A stretch of DNA of 64,000 bases from Thermohalobaculum sp963822985 (GTDB lineage Bacteria > Pseudomonadota > Alphaproteobacteria > Rhodobacterales > Rhodobacteraceae): the NCBI GenBank assembly GCA_963822985.1, contig CAWGJU010000006.1, forward strand, positions 682,001 through 746,000. Reading direction: 5' to 3'. Each line of letters begins with the position of its first letter. Position 1 is the stretch's first letter. A model generated the notes under the pieces. The model was not told the origin of the DNA. It saw nothing but the letters and a program-made list of their open reading frames with translations, and ran no database searches. Below, piece after piece: positions 48,562 through 57,728 of this stretch. The position numbers and the translations under genes are program-made.

Positions 48562-49920
48562 TCATCCCGCCGCCCGGCGCTCGAGCGCAGGGTACTGCAC
48601 GGCCAGCGTCAGCCCGCGCAGGATCAGAAAGCCCCAGATGCCCGCCCAGACGCCGTCATTGCCATAGAGCGCGGCGATCCACGAGCTGACGGCGAGGTAG
48701 AGGCCGCCCGAGACGATCATCGCGTTGCGCATCGCCGGCCCCGCGGTCGCGCCCATGAAGATGCCGTCGAGCTGGTAGGCGGCGACGCCCGCGACCGGCA
48801 TCAGCGCCGCCCAGAAGAAATAGGTCTCGGCCGCGACGCGCACCTCGGTGACGTTGGTGAAGACGCGGATCAGCGGGTCCTGCAGCGCGATCAGCAGGAC
48901 GGCGAAGCCGGCCGCCAACCAGAAGGCCGCGACCGTGCTGACCAGCGCCGAGCGGCGCAGCAGCCGGCGGTCGCCGGCGCCGGCCGCCTGGCCGACCAGC
49001 AATTCGGCGGCGATGGCGAAGCCGTCGAGGGCGTAAACGGCGACGTGGAAGATCTGGTAGAGGATGCCGTTGGCCGCCAGCACGACGTCGCCCTGCAGCG
49101 AGCCCAGTCGGGTGAACCAGGTGAAGGACGAGACCAGGAGCAGCGTTCGGATCAGAATGTCGCGGTTGAGGCGCATCAGGCGCCCGAGCTCCTCGGGGTT
49201 CAACAGCCGGTGCCGCTCGGGTCGCCAGTCGGGCAGCAGCTCGGCGATGCGCTGGCGCACCCGCCATAGGCCGAAGCCGAGGCCGAGATTGGCGGCGATC
49301 AGCGTGCCGAGCGCCACGCCGTCGACGTCCATGCCGAGGCCGAGCACCAGCGCGAGGTTCAGCACGATATTCGAGACCGAGGTGACGACCTGAACCTCGA
49401 AGAGGCGCCGGGTCATCTCCTGCCCGGCGAACCAGCCGGTGACGGCGAAGGCGCCGAGCTCGGCCGGCGCGGCCCAGATGCGGATGGAGAAATAGGTGCC
49501 GGCCAGCCGCTCGGCCTGCGCCGAGCCCTCGAAGATGGCCAGCACGGCCGGCAGGATCAGCGCCTGCGCCGCGATCAGCGCCAGCCCGATGGTGCCGGCG
49601 ATGATCAGCGCCCGGGCGAGCACGTTGATGACGCGCCGGCTGTCGCCCGCGCCCAGCGCCTGCGCCGAGAGCGCGCCCGCGCCGAATTGGAGGAAGTTGA
49701 AGACGGCCAACAGCAGCGTGAGCGCCTGCGCGCCGAGCGTCACGGCGGCGATAAAGACCGCATCGCCCAGATTGCCGATGATGGCCGTGTCGATCGCGCC
49801 CTGCAGCGGCACGGTGGCGTTTGACAGCACGACCGGCAGGGCGATCGCGGCGACGCGGCCGTAGGTGATGCGGCCGCGCGTCAGCGCCGCCGCGGCCTGG
49901 GCGTCGGGCAGGTCGCTCAA
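48562..49920 (-). CDS. MATE-family efflux transporter (DinF-like)
   Basis: A 452-residue, twelve-span cation-coupled multidrug exporter. MATE features include the start IALPVVLSNATVPLQGAIDTAIIG, FGAGALSAQALGAGD, and the second-half counterpart AIAAELLVGQAAGAGDRRLL. It overlaps the downstream-oriented 2OG-oxygenase-like gene by 4 bp (ATGA), being second in that pair. Substrate unknown; DinF-type members are linked to oxidative and bile stress. Confidence 0.92.
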   Translation of the reverse strand: MSDLPDAQAAAALTRGRITYGRVAAIALPVVLSNATVPLQGAIDTAIIGNLGDAVFIAAVTLGAQALTLLLAVFNFLQFGAGALSAQALGAGDSRRVINVLARALIIAGTIGLALIAAQALILPAVLAIFEGSAQAERLAGTYFSIRIWAAPAELGAFAVTGWFAGQEMTRRLFEVQVVTSVSNIVLNLALVLGLGMDVDGVALGTLIAANLGLGFGLWRVRQRIAELLPDWRPERHRLLNPEELGRLMRLNRDILIRTLLLVSSFTWFTRLGSLQGDVVLAANGILYQIFHVAVYALDGFAIAAELLVGQAAGAGDRRLLRRSALVSTVAAFWLAAGFAVLLIALQDPLIRVFTNVTEVRVAAETYFFWAALMPVAGVAAYQLDGIFMGATAGPAMRNAMIVSGGLYLAVSSWIAALYGNDGVWAGIWGFLILRGLTLAVQYPALERRAAG

Positions 49921-50609
49921 GCCGGCGTCAGGTTCAGCGCGATCGAAATGCGGACATCCTGGCCGGCATAGGGCCTGACCCCGTGGCTAAGCCAGGATGG
50001 GAACATCACCATCAGCCCGGCGCGCGGCCGGATCAGCTCGGAGGCGCCGACCGACTGGCCGCCGGGGATGGCGAAGGCGATCAGCGGTGCCAGCATGGCC
50101 GGCGCCACGCCGCGCGGATCCTGGATCTCGAACTCGCCGCCAAGGCCGGGGTCGTCGGCCACGCCGCCGTCGCGGACGTAATAGGTCGCCGACCAGAACG
50201 CGCCGGGATGCGTGTGGAACTCGTTGCCCTGGCCATGCCGGTTGACGTTGGCCCAGGCATTCATGCGCCATTTGCCGTCCAGCCGCCGGCCCTCTCGGTC
50301 GGCCGTCAGCTGGGTCGCGAGCCCTTGGGCGATCGACAGCACCCTCTCGCCCTCGGGCCCGCACCAGCTGGGGAAATCGTCGGGGCTCTGCCAGCCGCCC
50401 CAGTTCGAGCGCCTGACCGAGGGCACCTCGGCTTCGCGGGCGAAGATGCGCGCCTCCAGCGCGGCGTTGATGGCGGCCGCGTCAGGCACCTCGAAAAGCG
50501 CCACGGGCGTGGGGAAAAGCTGCCGCAGCTGGACCTGCGGCGCCCGCCCGCCGGCCCCCTGCTGCCCAGCGCCCTGCTGCCCGGCCGCCTGCTGTCGCGC
50601 GATGTTCAT
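49917..50609 (-). CDS. TIGR02466-type putative 2-oxoglutarate-Fe(II) oxygenase
   Basis: A 230-residue protein with the double-stranded beta-helix pattern of 2OG-Fe(II) oxygenases: ANVNRHGQGNEFHTHPGAFWSATYYV (metal His region) and LMVMFPSWLSHGVRPYAGQDVRISIALNL (second His and the 2OG-binding Arg). This is the TIGR02466 type. The N-terminus has a low-complexity repeat QQAAGQQGAGQQGAGG not usual for the family. The start at 50609 has GGGGCGG upstream, with 50624 as the alternative. It is co-transcribed with the MATE exporter, suggesting that a small molecule is modified and exported. Confidence 0.75.
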   Translation of the reverse strand: MNIARQQAAGQQGAGQQGAGGRAPQVQLRQLFPTPVALFEVPDAAAINAALEARIFAREAEVPSVRRSNWGGWQSPDDFPSWCGPEGERVLSIAQGLATQLTADREGRRLDGKWRMNAWANVNRHGQGNEFHTHPGAFWSATYYVRDGGVADDPGLGGEFEIQDPRGVAPAMLAPLIAFAIPGGQSVGASELIRPRAGLMVMFPSWLSHGVRPYAGQDVRISIALNLTPA

Positions 50610-50747
50610 CGGCCGCCCCGGCATTCGATTCTCGGTGGTGCAGGCTAGGGGCTGCGGCGCGGCGGATCAATCAGCGCCGCCGCATCCTCGCCGCATCGAA
50701 CCCCCACTCATCCGCCGCCCCCCGACATCGGCCGGTCGGTCAAGCGC

Positions 50748-52973
50748 TCACGCCGCGGCGTCCCGCGCGAACCGGCCATAGAACCGCTCGTCCCTCTCGG
50801 CCATCTCGGCCAGCAGCGCGGGCGGGCGGAAGCGCGGGCCATGGCGCGCCGCGAGCTTCTCGCAGGTCTCGACGGCGCGCTTGGGCCCGATCATGTCAAG
50901 CCAGGAGAGCGGCCCGCCCGACCACGGCGCGAACCCCCAGCCGAGGATCGCGCCGACATCGCCCTCGCGCACGTCCGAGAGCACCCCCTCCTCCAGCGCG
51001 CGCACGGCCTCGAGCACCTGCGCCATCATCAGCCGGTTTTGCACCTCGTGCACGCCCGGCTGCGTCTCGGCCGGCGGCCAGATCTCGCCCAACCCCTCCC
51101 AGAGGCCGAGCCTTTTTCCCTTTTCGTCATAGGCGTACATGCCCGCCTGGTTCTTCCGCCCCAGCCGCTCGCGGCGGACCACCATCTCCTCGAGCAGATC
51201 GTCGGCGGCGGTGAGCGGATAGGCGTCGCCCATCGCCGCCCGTGTCGCCTGGGCGATCGTCCACCCCAGCTCGAGCGAGGTCTCGTCCGTCAACTGCAAG
51301 GGCCCGATCGGCATGCCCAGCTGGCGCGCCGCGTTCTCGACCAGCGCCGGCTTGACGCCCTCGGCGACCATGATCAGCCCTTCGTTGACGTAAGGGATGA
51401 TGCAGCGGTTGGCGTAGAAGAAGCGGGCATCGTTGACGACGATCGGCGTCTTGCGGATCTGCCGGACGAAGTCGAGCGCCTTGGCCACCGCCTCGGGCCC
51501 GGTCTCGCGTCCCTTGATGATCTCGACCAGCATCATCTTCTCGACGGGCGAGAAGAAGTGGATGCCGATGAACCGCTCGGGCCTGACGCTGGCGCGGGCG
51601 AGCTCGGTGATCGGCAGCGTCGAGGTGTTCGAGGCGAAGATCGCGTCGGCCCCCATCACCGCCTCGGCCTGCGCCGTCACCTCGGCCTTCAGCGCCTGGT
51701 CCTCGAAGACCGCCTCGACAACCAGGTCGCTGCCGCGGAGGCGCCCGTAATCGACCGTGGCGGTGACCGTCGCCATGATCTCCTGCTTGCGCAGGTCGTC
51801 CATGCGCTTGTTCTTTACGCTGTCCGTCAGCATGGCCTCGATCCTGGCCAGCCCCGCTTCCGCGGATACCCGGTCGCGGTCGACCAGCACGACCTGCATG
51901 CCCGCCATTGCCGCGACATAGGCGATGCCGGCGCCCATCATGCCGGCGCCGATCACGCCGAGCTTCTTGACGCTCATGTCGGGCACGTCCTTGGGCCGCA
52001 CCGCCCCCCGCTCCAGCGCCTGCTTGTTGATGAAGAGCGAGCGGATCATCGCCTCGGAGCGCGGGTCCATCAGCACGCTGGTGAACCAGCGGGCCTCGAT
52101 CCTCAGCGCCGTGTCGAAGGGCACGAGCGCGCCCTCATAGGCCGCCGACAGCATCGCGCGGGCCGCCGGGTAGACGCCCTGCGTGCGGCCATGCGTCATG
52201 ACGATGCCGCCCAGGAAGGTCTCGAAGCCCTGCGGCGTGTACGGCGCGCCGCCCGGCATCTTGTAGCCCTTGTCGTCCCAGATCTTGACGATCTCGCGGT
52301 CCGTCGCCCTCAGAACCCAGGCTTTGGCGCGGGGCAGCAGCTGCGCCGCGTCGTCGGCGTCGATCACCTCGTGGATCAGCCCGATCGAGCGGGCGCGCGC
52401 GGTGGGGTACATCCGGCCCTGCAGCAGCGGCTCGCCCGCGCCCATCAGGCCCAGCATGCGGACCAGCCGGGTCGTGCCGCCGGCGCCCGGGAAAAGGCCC
52501 ACCATGATCTCGGGCAGGCCGATGCGGGCGCCGTCGCGGGCGACCGCGATGCGGTGATGGCAGGCGAGGCCGATCTCGAGCCCGATGCCCGCCGCCGTGC
52601 CGGGGCAGGCCCAGACGACGGGCTTGCCGCCCTTCTTGGTCTTGGGATCCATGCCGGCGCGCTCGATCCTGCGCAGAACGCCATGCAGCTCCATCACCTT
52701 GGCGAAGATCGCCTCGGCCGGGTTGCCGCCCCCATCCGCCGTGCGCCGCTTGATGTCGGCGATCAGGTTCAAATCCATCCCCCCGGCGAAGTCTTGCTTG
52801 GCCGAGGTAATGACGATCCCCCTGACGCCTCCGTCGGCCAGCGCCGCGTCGACGTGCCGGCCGAGCTCGACGATGCCCTGCTCGGTCAGCACGTTCATCG
52901 CCCTGTCGGGCAGGTCCCAGGTGATGACAGCAACGCCCTCGGCGTCCACCTCCATCCGGAAGATCTCGGTCAT
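50748..52973 (-). CDS. 3-hydroxyacyl-CoA dehydrogenase/enoyl-CoA hydratase (FadB/FadJ-like)
   Basis: A 741-residue bifunctional beta-oxidation enzyme. The N-terminal crotonase domain has the oxyanion segment DFAGGMDLNLI and LPEIMVGLFPGAGGTTRLVRMLG with the catalytic Glu. The NAD domain has GVIGAGMMGAGIAYVAAMAG, and the catalytic His lies in FIGIHFFSPVEKMMLVEII. Two C-terminal HCDH domains follow (about residues 490-741). It hydrates trans-enoyl-CoA and oxidises the 3-hydroxy product. The start at 52973 has GGAGAGGA. It follows a thiolase gene, which completes the cycle; 116 bp separate them. Confidence 0.95.
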   Translation of the reverse strand: MTEIFRMEVDAEGVAVITWDLPDRAMNVLTEQGIVELGRHVDAALADGGVRGIVITSAKQDFAGGMDLNLIADIKRRTADGGGNPAEAIFAKVMELHGVLRRIERAGMDPKTKKGGKPVVWACPGTAAGIGLEIGLACHHRIAVARDGARIGLPEIMVGLFPGAGGTTRLVRMLGLMGAGEPLLQGRMYPTARARSIGLIHEVIDADDAAQLLPRAKAWVLRATDREIVKIWDDKGYKMPGGAPYTPQGFETFLGGIVMTHGRTQGVYPAARAMLSAAYEGALVPFDTALRIEARWFTSVLMDPRSEAMIRSLFINKQALERGAVRPKDVPDMSVKKLGVIGAGMMGAGIAYVAAMAGMQVVLVDRDRVSAEAGLARIEAMLTDSVKNKRMDDLRKQEIMATVTATVDYGRLRGSDLVVEAVFEDQALKAEVTAQAEAVMGADAIFASNTSTLPITELARASVRPERFIGIHFFSPVEKMMLVEIIKGRETGPEAVAKALDFVRQIRKTPIVVNDARFFYANRCIIPYVNEGLIMVAEGVKPALVENAARQLGMPIGPLQLTDETSLELGWTIAQATRAAMGDAYPLTAADDLLEEMVVRRERLGRKNQAGMYAYDEKGKRLGLWEGLGEIWPPAETQPGVHEVQNRLMMAQVLEAVRALEEGVLSDVREGDVGAILGWGFAPWSGGPLSWLDMIGPKRAVETCEKLAARHGPRFRPPALLAEMAERDERFYGRFARDAAA

Positions 52974-53089
52974 GCATCCTCTCCTTCGGCCGGCGGCCGC
53001 CCATCGCGGCGAAGCGGCTCGAGTTCGTCCTCGTTGATGCAGAGAAGGTCGAGGGCCGGACAGTGGCACTCCAAGGATGATCTTGGACA

Positions 53090-54312
53090 TCACACCCGCT
53101 CGATCACCGTCGCGGCGCCCATGCCCGAGGCGACGCAGAGCGTGATCAGCGCCGTCCCCCTTCCCGTCCGCTCGAGCTCGTCGAGCGCGGTGCCGAGCAG
53201 CATCGCCCCCGTCGCGCCAAGCGGGTGGCCCATGGCGATGGCTCCGCCGTTCGGGTTGACCCGCTCGGGATCGACGCCGAACGCGTCGAGGAACATCAGC
53301 GGTACGGCGGCAAAGGCCTCGTTCACCTCGAAGAGATCGACATCGCCCGCTTCCATCCCCGCCGCGGCCAGCGCCCGCCGCGTCGCCGGCAGCGGCCCGG
53401 TCAGCATGATCGAGGGCTCCGTCCCCACCTTGGAGGTCGCCCGCACCCGGGCCCGCGGCGTCAGCCCCAGCCGCTCGCCGGCCTCGCGCGAGCCGACCAG
53501 CACCGCCGCCGCCCCGTCGACGATGCCCGACGAGTTGCCGGCATGGTGGACATGGTTGATCCGCTCCACGTCAGGATAGCGCAGGATCGAGATCGCATCG
53601 AAGCCCGGCATGGTCTCGCCCAGCTCCTTGAAGCTGGGGCGAAGCGCTCCCAGCGACTGCATGTCGGTGCCGGGCCGGATATGCTCGTCGCGGTCGAGGA
53701 TCGGGATGCCGTTCTGGTCCTTCACGGTCACGACCGAGCGGGCGAAGCGCCCCTCCCCCAGGCCCGCGCCGCGCGCCTTTGGCTCTCGACGGCATAGGCG
53801 TCGACATCGTCGCGGCTGAAGCCATAGCGCGTGGCGATCAGGTCCGCGCCGATGCCCTGCGGCACGAAATAGGACTTCATCGCCAGATAGGGGTCGACGG
53901 CGATGGCGAAGCCGTCAGCGCCCATTCTGACCCGGCTCATCATCTCGACGCCGCCAGCGACGTAGAGATCGCCGGCGCCGCCCCGAACCTGGTTGGCGGC
54001 GAGGTTCACCGCCTCGAGCCCGCTCGCGCAGAAGCGGTTGATCTGCAGCCCGGGCACGCTCTCGTCCCAGCCGGCATAGAGCACGGCCGAGCGCGCGATG
54101 TCGCCGCCCTGCTCGGCCACCGGCGTGACGCAGCCCCAGATGACGTCCTCGACCTGAGCCGTGTCGAAGCCGTTGCGGGTGCGCAGCGCGTTCAGCACTT
54201 CGGCCGAAAGGCGCAGCGAGGTCACCTCGTGCAGGCTGCCATCCGCCTTGCCGCGGCCGCGCGGACTGCGCACGGCGTCGTAGATGTAGGCGTCCGTGTG
54301 ATTTGGCGTCAT
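53090..54312 (-). pseudogene. Acetyl-CoA C-acyltransferase (thiolase), one frameshift
   Basis: The last step of beta-oxidation, thiolytic cleavage of 3-ketoacyl-CoA. Active-site residues are all visible: Cys in INRFCASGLEAVNLAAN, VNEAFAAVPL, His in GGAIAMGHPLGATGA and Cys in LCVASGMGAATV. The frame breaks near 53755 in a C/G-rich run (coding strand TGGGGGAGGGG), where one missing base would restore AW-x-EGRFARSVV; repair gives 407 residues. The start at 54312 has GGAGG and overlaps the GFA-type gene by 4 bp. The homopolymer context makes a sequencing error likely. Confidence 0.9.
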
Positions 54313-54809
54313 CGGTCCTCCCCGGCCGCCGGCGCGACGGCAAACTGGCGCGAGGTGACGTTGACCGGACCCTCGCCCGGCTTGCCCCCGGTCTCCCAGC
54401 CCGGCAGCCCGTCGGCCAGCTTCAGCCAGGCGACGCGGCTCTCGACGCCGTAATGATGGTCGGGCGGCGCCGCGCCGGGATCGTCGAGCGAGCCGATCAT
54501 CAGCTCGACCTCGTCCGCGGAGTCGAAGTTCCGGAAGAACAGCGGCGTGCCGCAGGCCGCACAAAACCCGCGCTCGGAGATGTCCGAGCTTGCCCAAGTC
54601 GCGGGCGTGCCCTGCCACTCGACGCCGCGCGCGGTGACGAGCGGCGCGAAGACGTTGCCGGCCGCCCGCTGGCACATCCGGCAATGGCAGATCCCGGCCG
54701 AGCCGAGCGGCTGGGTGACGCGATAGCGCACGGCGCCGCACTGGCAGCCGCCGGTGGCTTGGACGGTGGCTTGGACGGCGGCATGCACGGTCGGGTTGGT
54801 CTCGCTCAT
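54309..54809 (-). CDS. GFA (CENP-V/GFA) domain zinc protein
   Basis: A 166-residue protein with the zinc-binding cysteine pattern of glutathione-dependent formaldehyde-activating enzymes: GGCQCGAVRY, ICHCRMCQRAAG and RGFCAACGTPLFF. Most members are not proven formaldehyde enzymes and probably act on glutathione adducts. The start at 54809 has TGGAGG. It overlaps both the upstream GST and the downstream thiolase by 4 bp, so three proteins are made in tight coupling, perhaps for handling a glutathione-linked aldehyde or acyl group. Confidence 0.85.
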   Translation of the reverse strand: MSETNPTVHAAVQATVQATGGCQCGAVRYRVTQPLGSAGICHCRMCQRAAGNVFAPLVTARGVEWQGTPATWASSDISERGFCAACGTPLFFRNFDSADEVELMIGSLDDPGAAPPDHHYGVESRVAWLKLADGLPGWETGGKPGEGPVNVTSRQFAVAPAAGEDR

Positions 54810-55435
54810 GCAACCTCCAGAGGGTGGCCAGGCATCAGCTCGTGCGGGTGCTTCCAACGCGGCAGCGCCGCGATCCGGTCGCGCCAGGCGTCGACGTTCG
54901 GCACCGTGCCCCAGTCGAAATCATAGTGCTCGCGGTAGAACATATACCCGACGCAGGACAGGTCGGCGGTCGACAGATCGTCGCCGACGATCCAGTCCCG
55001 CCCGTCGAGATGCCGGTCGAGCACCTTCAGCGCCGCAGTCGCGCGCCCCTTCAGGAAGGCGATCACCTCCGGGTTGCGCTTGTCCTCGGGCAGGAAGTTC
55101 GCCATGAACCGCCAGGTCGCCAAGTTCGCGGTCAGCTTGTGGTTGTCCCAGAGGATCCATCGCCAGGCCTCGCGCTCGTCGGAGGCCTTGTAGCGGCCCA
55201 GCGTGTCGGTCAGATAGTCGAGGATGATGCCGGACTGGCTCATGGCCCGGCCCTTATGCTCGAGCACCGGCACCTCGGCCATGACGTTCAGCGCAACGAA
55301 TTCGGGGTTGCGGTGCGCGCCCCTGAAGAAGTCGACCCAGACCGGCTCCCAGTCGGCCTCGGCCAGCTCCAGCGCCAGCGCCACCTTGTAGGCGTTGCCG
55401 GACTGGGCGAAGCAGTGCAGTCGGTATTCGGCCAT
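54806..55435 (-). CDS. Glutathione S-transferase family protein
   Basis: A 209-residue two-domain GST. The thioredoxin-like half (residues 1-80) has FAQSGNAYKVALALELAEADW with a Ser/Asn in the catalytic position and the gamma-glutamyl-binding AEVPVLEHKGRAMSQSGIILDYL. The all-helical half carries GDDLSTADLSCVGYM, the N-capping box. It conjugates or isomerises electrophiles with glutathione; the substrate is unknown. First gene of the GST-GFA-thiolase-FadB/J group. Confidence 0.9.
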   Translation of the reverse strand: MAEYRLHCFAQSGNAYKVALALELAEADWEPVWVDFFRGAHRNPEFVALNVMAEVPVLEHKGRAMSQSGIILDYLTDTLGRYKASDEREAWRWILWDNHKLTANLATWRFMANFLPEDKRNPEVIAFLKGRATAALKVLDRHLDGRDWIVGDDLSTADLSCVGYMFYREHYDFDWGTVPNVDAWRDRIAALPRWKHPHELMPGHPLEVA

Positions 55436-55639
55436 CCTCGTCTCCCTCGCGATCGGCAGCCTCGGTCCAGCCGGCGCCGCTCTGCCTCGGCGCTGAACCC
55501 CGCCCTGATTAGCGGCCCGCGCCGCGGATCGCCAGAGGCCGGAAGCTTATCGCGCCGCCGATCATGGCGGGCCGCCGGCTCCAGTGGAACGGCGCATCTG
55601 AAGCGGCGTTCGCGACGGGTAAGTCCAAGAGGAACAACC

Positions 55640-56845
55640 ATGCAGCGCACAACCGCATTCGCAGCTCTCCTGATAGTGGCTGCGACCGCCGCAACGGCCC
55701 AGCCGGTGGAGCAGGGCCCGCCAAACGTGCCGCAGTTCAAGCCCGCCTTTCCGCAGCAGACGCGCGCACCGGCCTCGGACAGCGGCGTCGAGCTGCAGGT
55801 CGAGACGCTCGCCTCGCCGCTCGAGCACCCGTGGGCAGTCGGTGTGTTGCCGGACGGCGGCTATCTCGTGACCGAGCGCCCCGGCCGGCTGCGGCATGTC
55901 ACCGCGGAGGGCGAGATCTCGGAGCCGATCGGCGGGGTTCCGGACCTGGTGGCCCGGCGCCAGGGCGGGCTGCTCGACGTCGCGGTGTCGCCGGAGTTCG
56001 CGTCCGACCGCACGATCTTTCTCACCTATTCCAAGCCGGTGGGCGACGGACTCTCGGCAACCGCCGCCGCGCGGGCGACGCTTTCGGAGGATATGACCCA
56101 GCTCCGCCACGTGACCGACATCTTCGTCCAGCAGCCCGGCGCCCCGGAACCCCTGCACTATGGCTCGCGGGTCGTCATCGACGGCGACATCGCGTGGATC
56201 ACGACCGGCGAGCGCTACACGCGCGAGAACCGGCAGAACGCGCAGGAGCTGGGGGCGACCTACGGCAAGGTGATCCGCGTTCAAACGGATGGCCGCGTGC
56301 CCGACGACAACCCTTTCGTCGGGCGACAGGGCGCAATCGACAGCATCTGGTCGCTCGGCCATCGCAACATCCAGGCGGCGGCCCTTCGCGCGCCGGGCGA
56401 TCTCTGGACGATCGAGCACGGCCCCCGGGGCGGTGACGAGCTGAACAACCCGAAGGCGGGCGGAAACTACGGCTGGCCCGTCGTCAGCTATGGCGAGAAC
56501 TACAACGGCACGCCGGTCGGCTCCGGCGACGCGCATCACGAGCCGAAGGGCTTCGTCGAGCCGCGCTATTACTGGGACCCGGTGATCGCGCCATCGGGGA
56601 TGGTGTTCTACGACGGCCAGATGTTCCCCGGCTGGCAAAGCGACGTGCTGGTCGGCTCGCTGAGCCCCGGAGCGCTGGTCCGCTTGGAGCTGGACGGCAC
56701 CACCGTGGTCGGAGAGGAGCGTCTTCTGACGCGTCAGGGCCGCATTCGCGACGTGGCGCAGGACCGCGACGGCGCGCTGTTGCTGTTGGTTGACGCCGAT
56801 GCCGGGGCACTGCTGCGGGTGACGCCGGAGGGCGCCACGCAATAG
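55640..56845 (+). CDS. Soluble PQQ-dependent aldose sugar dehydrogenase (YliI/Asd-like)
   Basis: A 401-residue periplasmic six-bladed beta-propeller. It has a Sec signal (MQRTTAFAALLIVAATAATA) and then LEHPWAVGVLPDGGYLVTERPGRL with the family catalytic His region. Further blades include QGGLLDVAVSPEF, SIWSLGHRNIQAAALRAPGDLW and EHGPRGGDELNNPKAGGNYGWPVVSYGENYNG, the PQQ/Ca-binding signature. Members oxidise aldoses at C1 with PQQ and pass electrons to the respiratory chain. The start at 55640 has AGAGGAAC. It stands alone; no PQQ biosynthesis gene is in the window. Confidence 0.9.
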   Translation: MQRTTAFAALLIVAATAATAQPVEQGPPNVPQFKPAFPQQTRAPASDSGVELQVETLASPLEHPWAVGVLPDGGYLVTERPGRLRHVTAEGEISEPIGGVPDLVARRQGGLLDVAVSPEFASDRTIFLTYSKPVGDGLSATAAARATLSEDMTQLRHVTDIFVQQPGAPEPLHYGSRVVIDGDIAWITTGERYTRENRQNAQELGATYGKVIRVQTDGRVPDDNPFVGRQGAIDSIWSLGHRNIQAAALRAPGDLWTIEHGPRGGDELNNPKAGGNYGWPVVSYGENYNGTPVGSGDAHHEPKGFVEPRYYWDPVIAPSGMVFYDGQMFPGWQSDVLVGSLSPGALVRLELDGTTVVGEERLLTRQGRIRDVAQDRDGALLLLVDADAGALLRVTPEGATQ

Positions 56846-56864
56846 GCGCCGCGCGCGGCCCGCC

Positions 56865-57728
56865 TCAGCCGAGCCGGGCGCGGAGCAGGTCCGATATCTG
56901 GCTCGGCACGTCGGCGACCGCCACGCCCGCTGCCTCCAGCGCCCGACGCTTGGACGCATAGTCGCCCCTGCCGCCGGAGACGATGGCCCCGGCATGGCCC
57001 ATCTTCTTGCCAGGCGGCGAGGCACGCCCCGCGATGAACGCCACGACCGGCTTTCGCATCGTCGCCGCGCACTCGGCCGCTTCTTCCTCGGCGCTGCCGC
57101 CGATTTCGCCGCAGATGGCGACTGCGCGGGTGCGCTCGTCCGCGTCCAGGATTTCCAGCGCCTCGCGCGTCGTCGTGCCAATCATCGGATCACCGCCGAT
57201 GCCGTAGAAGACCGACTGGCCCATGCCGGCTTGCGTCAGGTTCAGGCAGATCAGCGTGCCGAGACTGCCCGACCGCGAGATGACGCCGACCTCGCCCGGC
57301 CGGAAGACGCGGTCGTTGAAGGCGGGCATGATGCCCGCAAATGTCTCGCCGGGGGTGACGAGGCCGGCCGTGTTCGGCCCGACGATTCGGGTGCCGCTGG
57401 CGCGCGCGGCGGCGTGCATCTGCATGACGTCGTGCGCCGGGATGTGCTCGGTCAGGCAGATGAGCAGCTTGGCGCCGGCCTCGCAGGCGTCGATGGCGGC
57501 GGCCTTGGCAGCCATCGGCGGGATGAACATCAGCGCCACGTCGAACCGGCCGGCGGCCTCGCGGGCCGAGCCGAAGACGGGCACGCCGAGATGCTCGGTG
57601 CCCGCCTTCTTGGGGTTCACGCCGCCGGCGACCGTCGCGCCATAGGCCATCATCTTCTGGGCCCACCAGCTGCCCTGGCGGCCGGTGATGCCCTGCACGA
57701 GAATGCGGTGGTGCTTGCGCAGGATCAT
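56865..57728 (-). CDS. ADP-forming acyl-CoA ligase, alpha subunit (SucD-like)
   Basis: A 287-residue CoA-binding subunit homologous to succinyl-CoA synthetase alpha: VQGITGRQGSWWAQKMMAYG (CoA-binding loop), GPNTAGLVTPGE, and the phosphorylated His in GKKMGHAGAIVSGG. It overlaps the beta-subunit gene by 4 bp. The downstream position after an acylating aldehyde dehydrogenase, rather than next to mdh or sucAB, argues that this is not the TCA-cycle enzyme. Substrates such as sulfoacetate, malate or other carboxylates are possible. The dehydrogenase context favours reduction of a carboxylate via its CoA ester. Confidence 0.85.
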   Translation of the reverse strand: MILRKHHRILVQGITGRQGSWWAQKMMAYGATVAGGVNPKKAGTEHLGVPVFGSAREAAGRFDVALMFIPPMAAKAAAIDACEAGAKLLICLTEHIPAHDVMQMHAAARASGTRIVGPNTAGLVTPGETFAGIMPAFNDRVFRPGEVGVISRSGSLGTLICLNLTQAGMGQSVFYGIGGDPMIGTTTREALEILDADERTRAVAICGEIGGSAEEEAAECAATMRKPVVAFIAGRASPPGKKMGHAGAIVSGGRGDYASKRRALEAAGVAVADVPSQISDLLRARLG

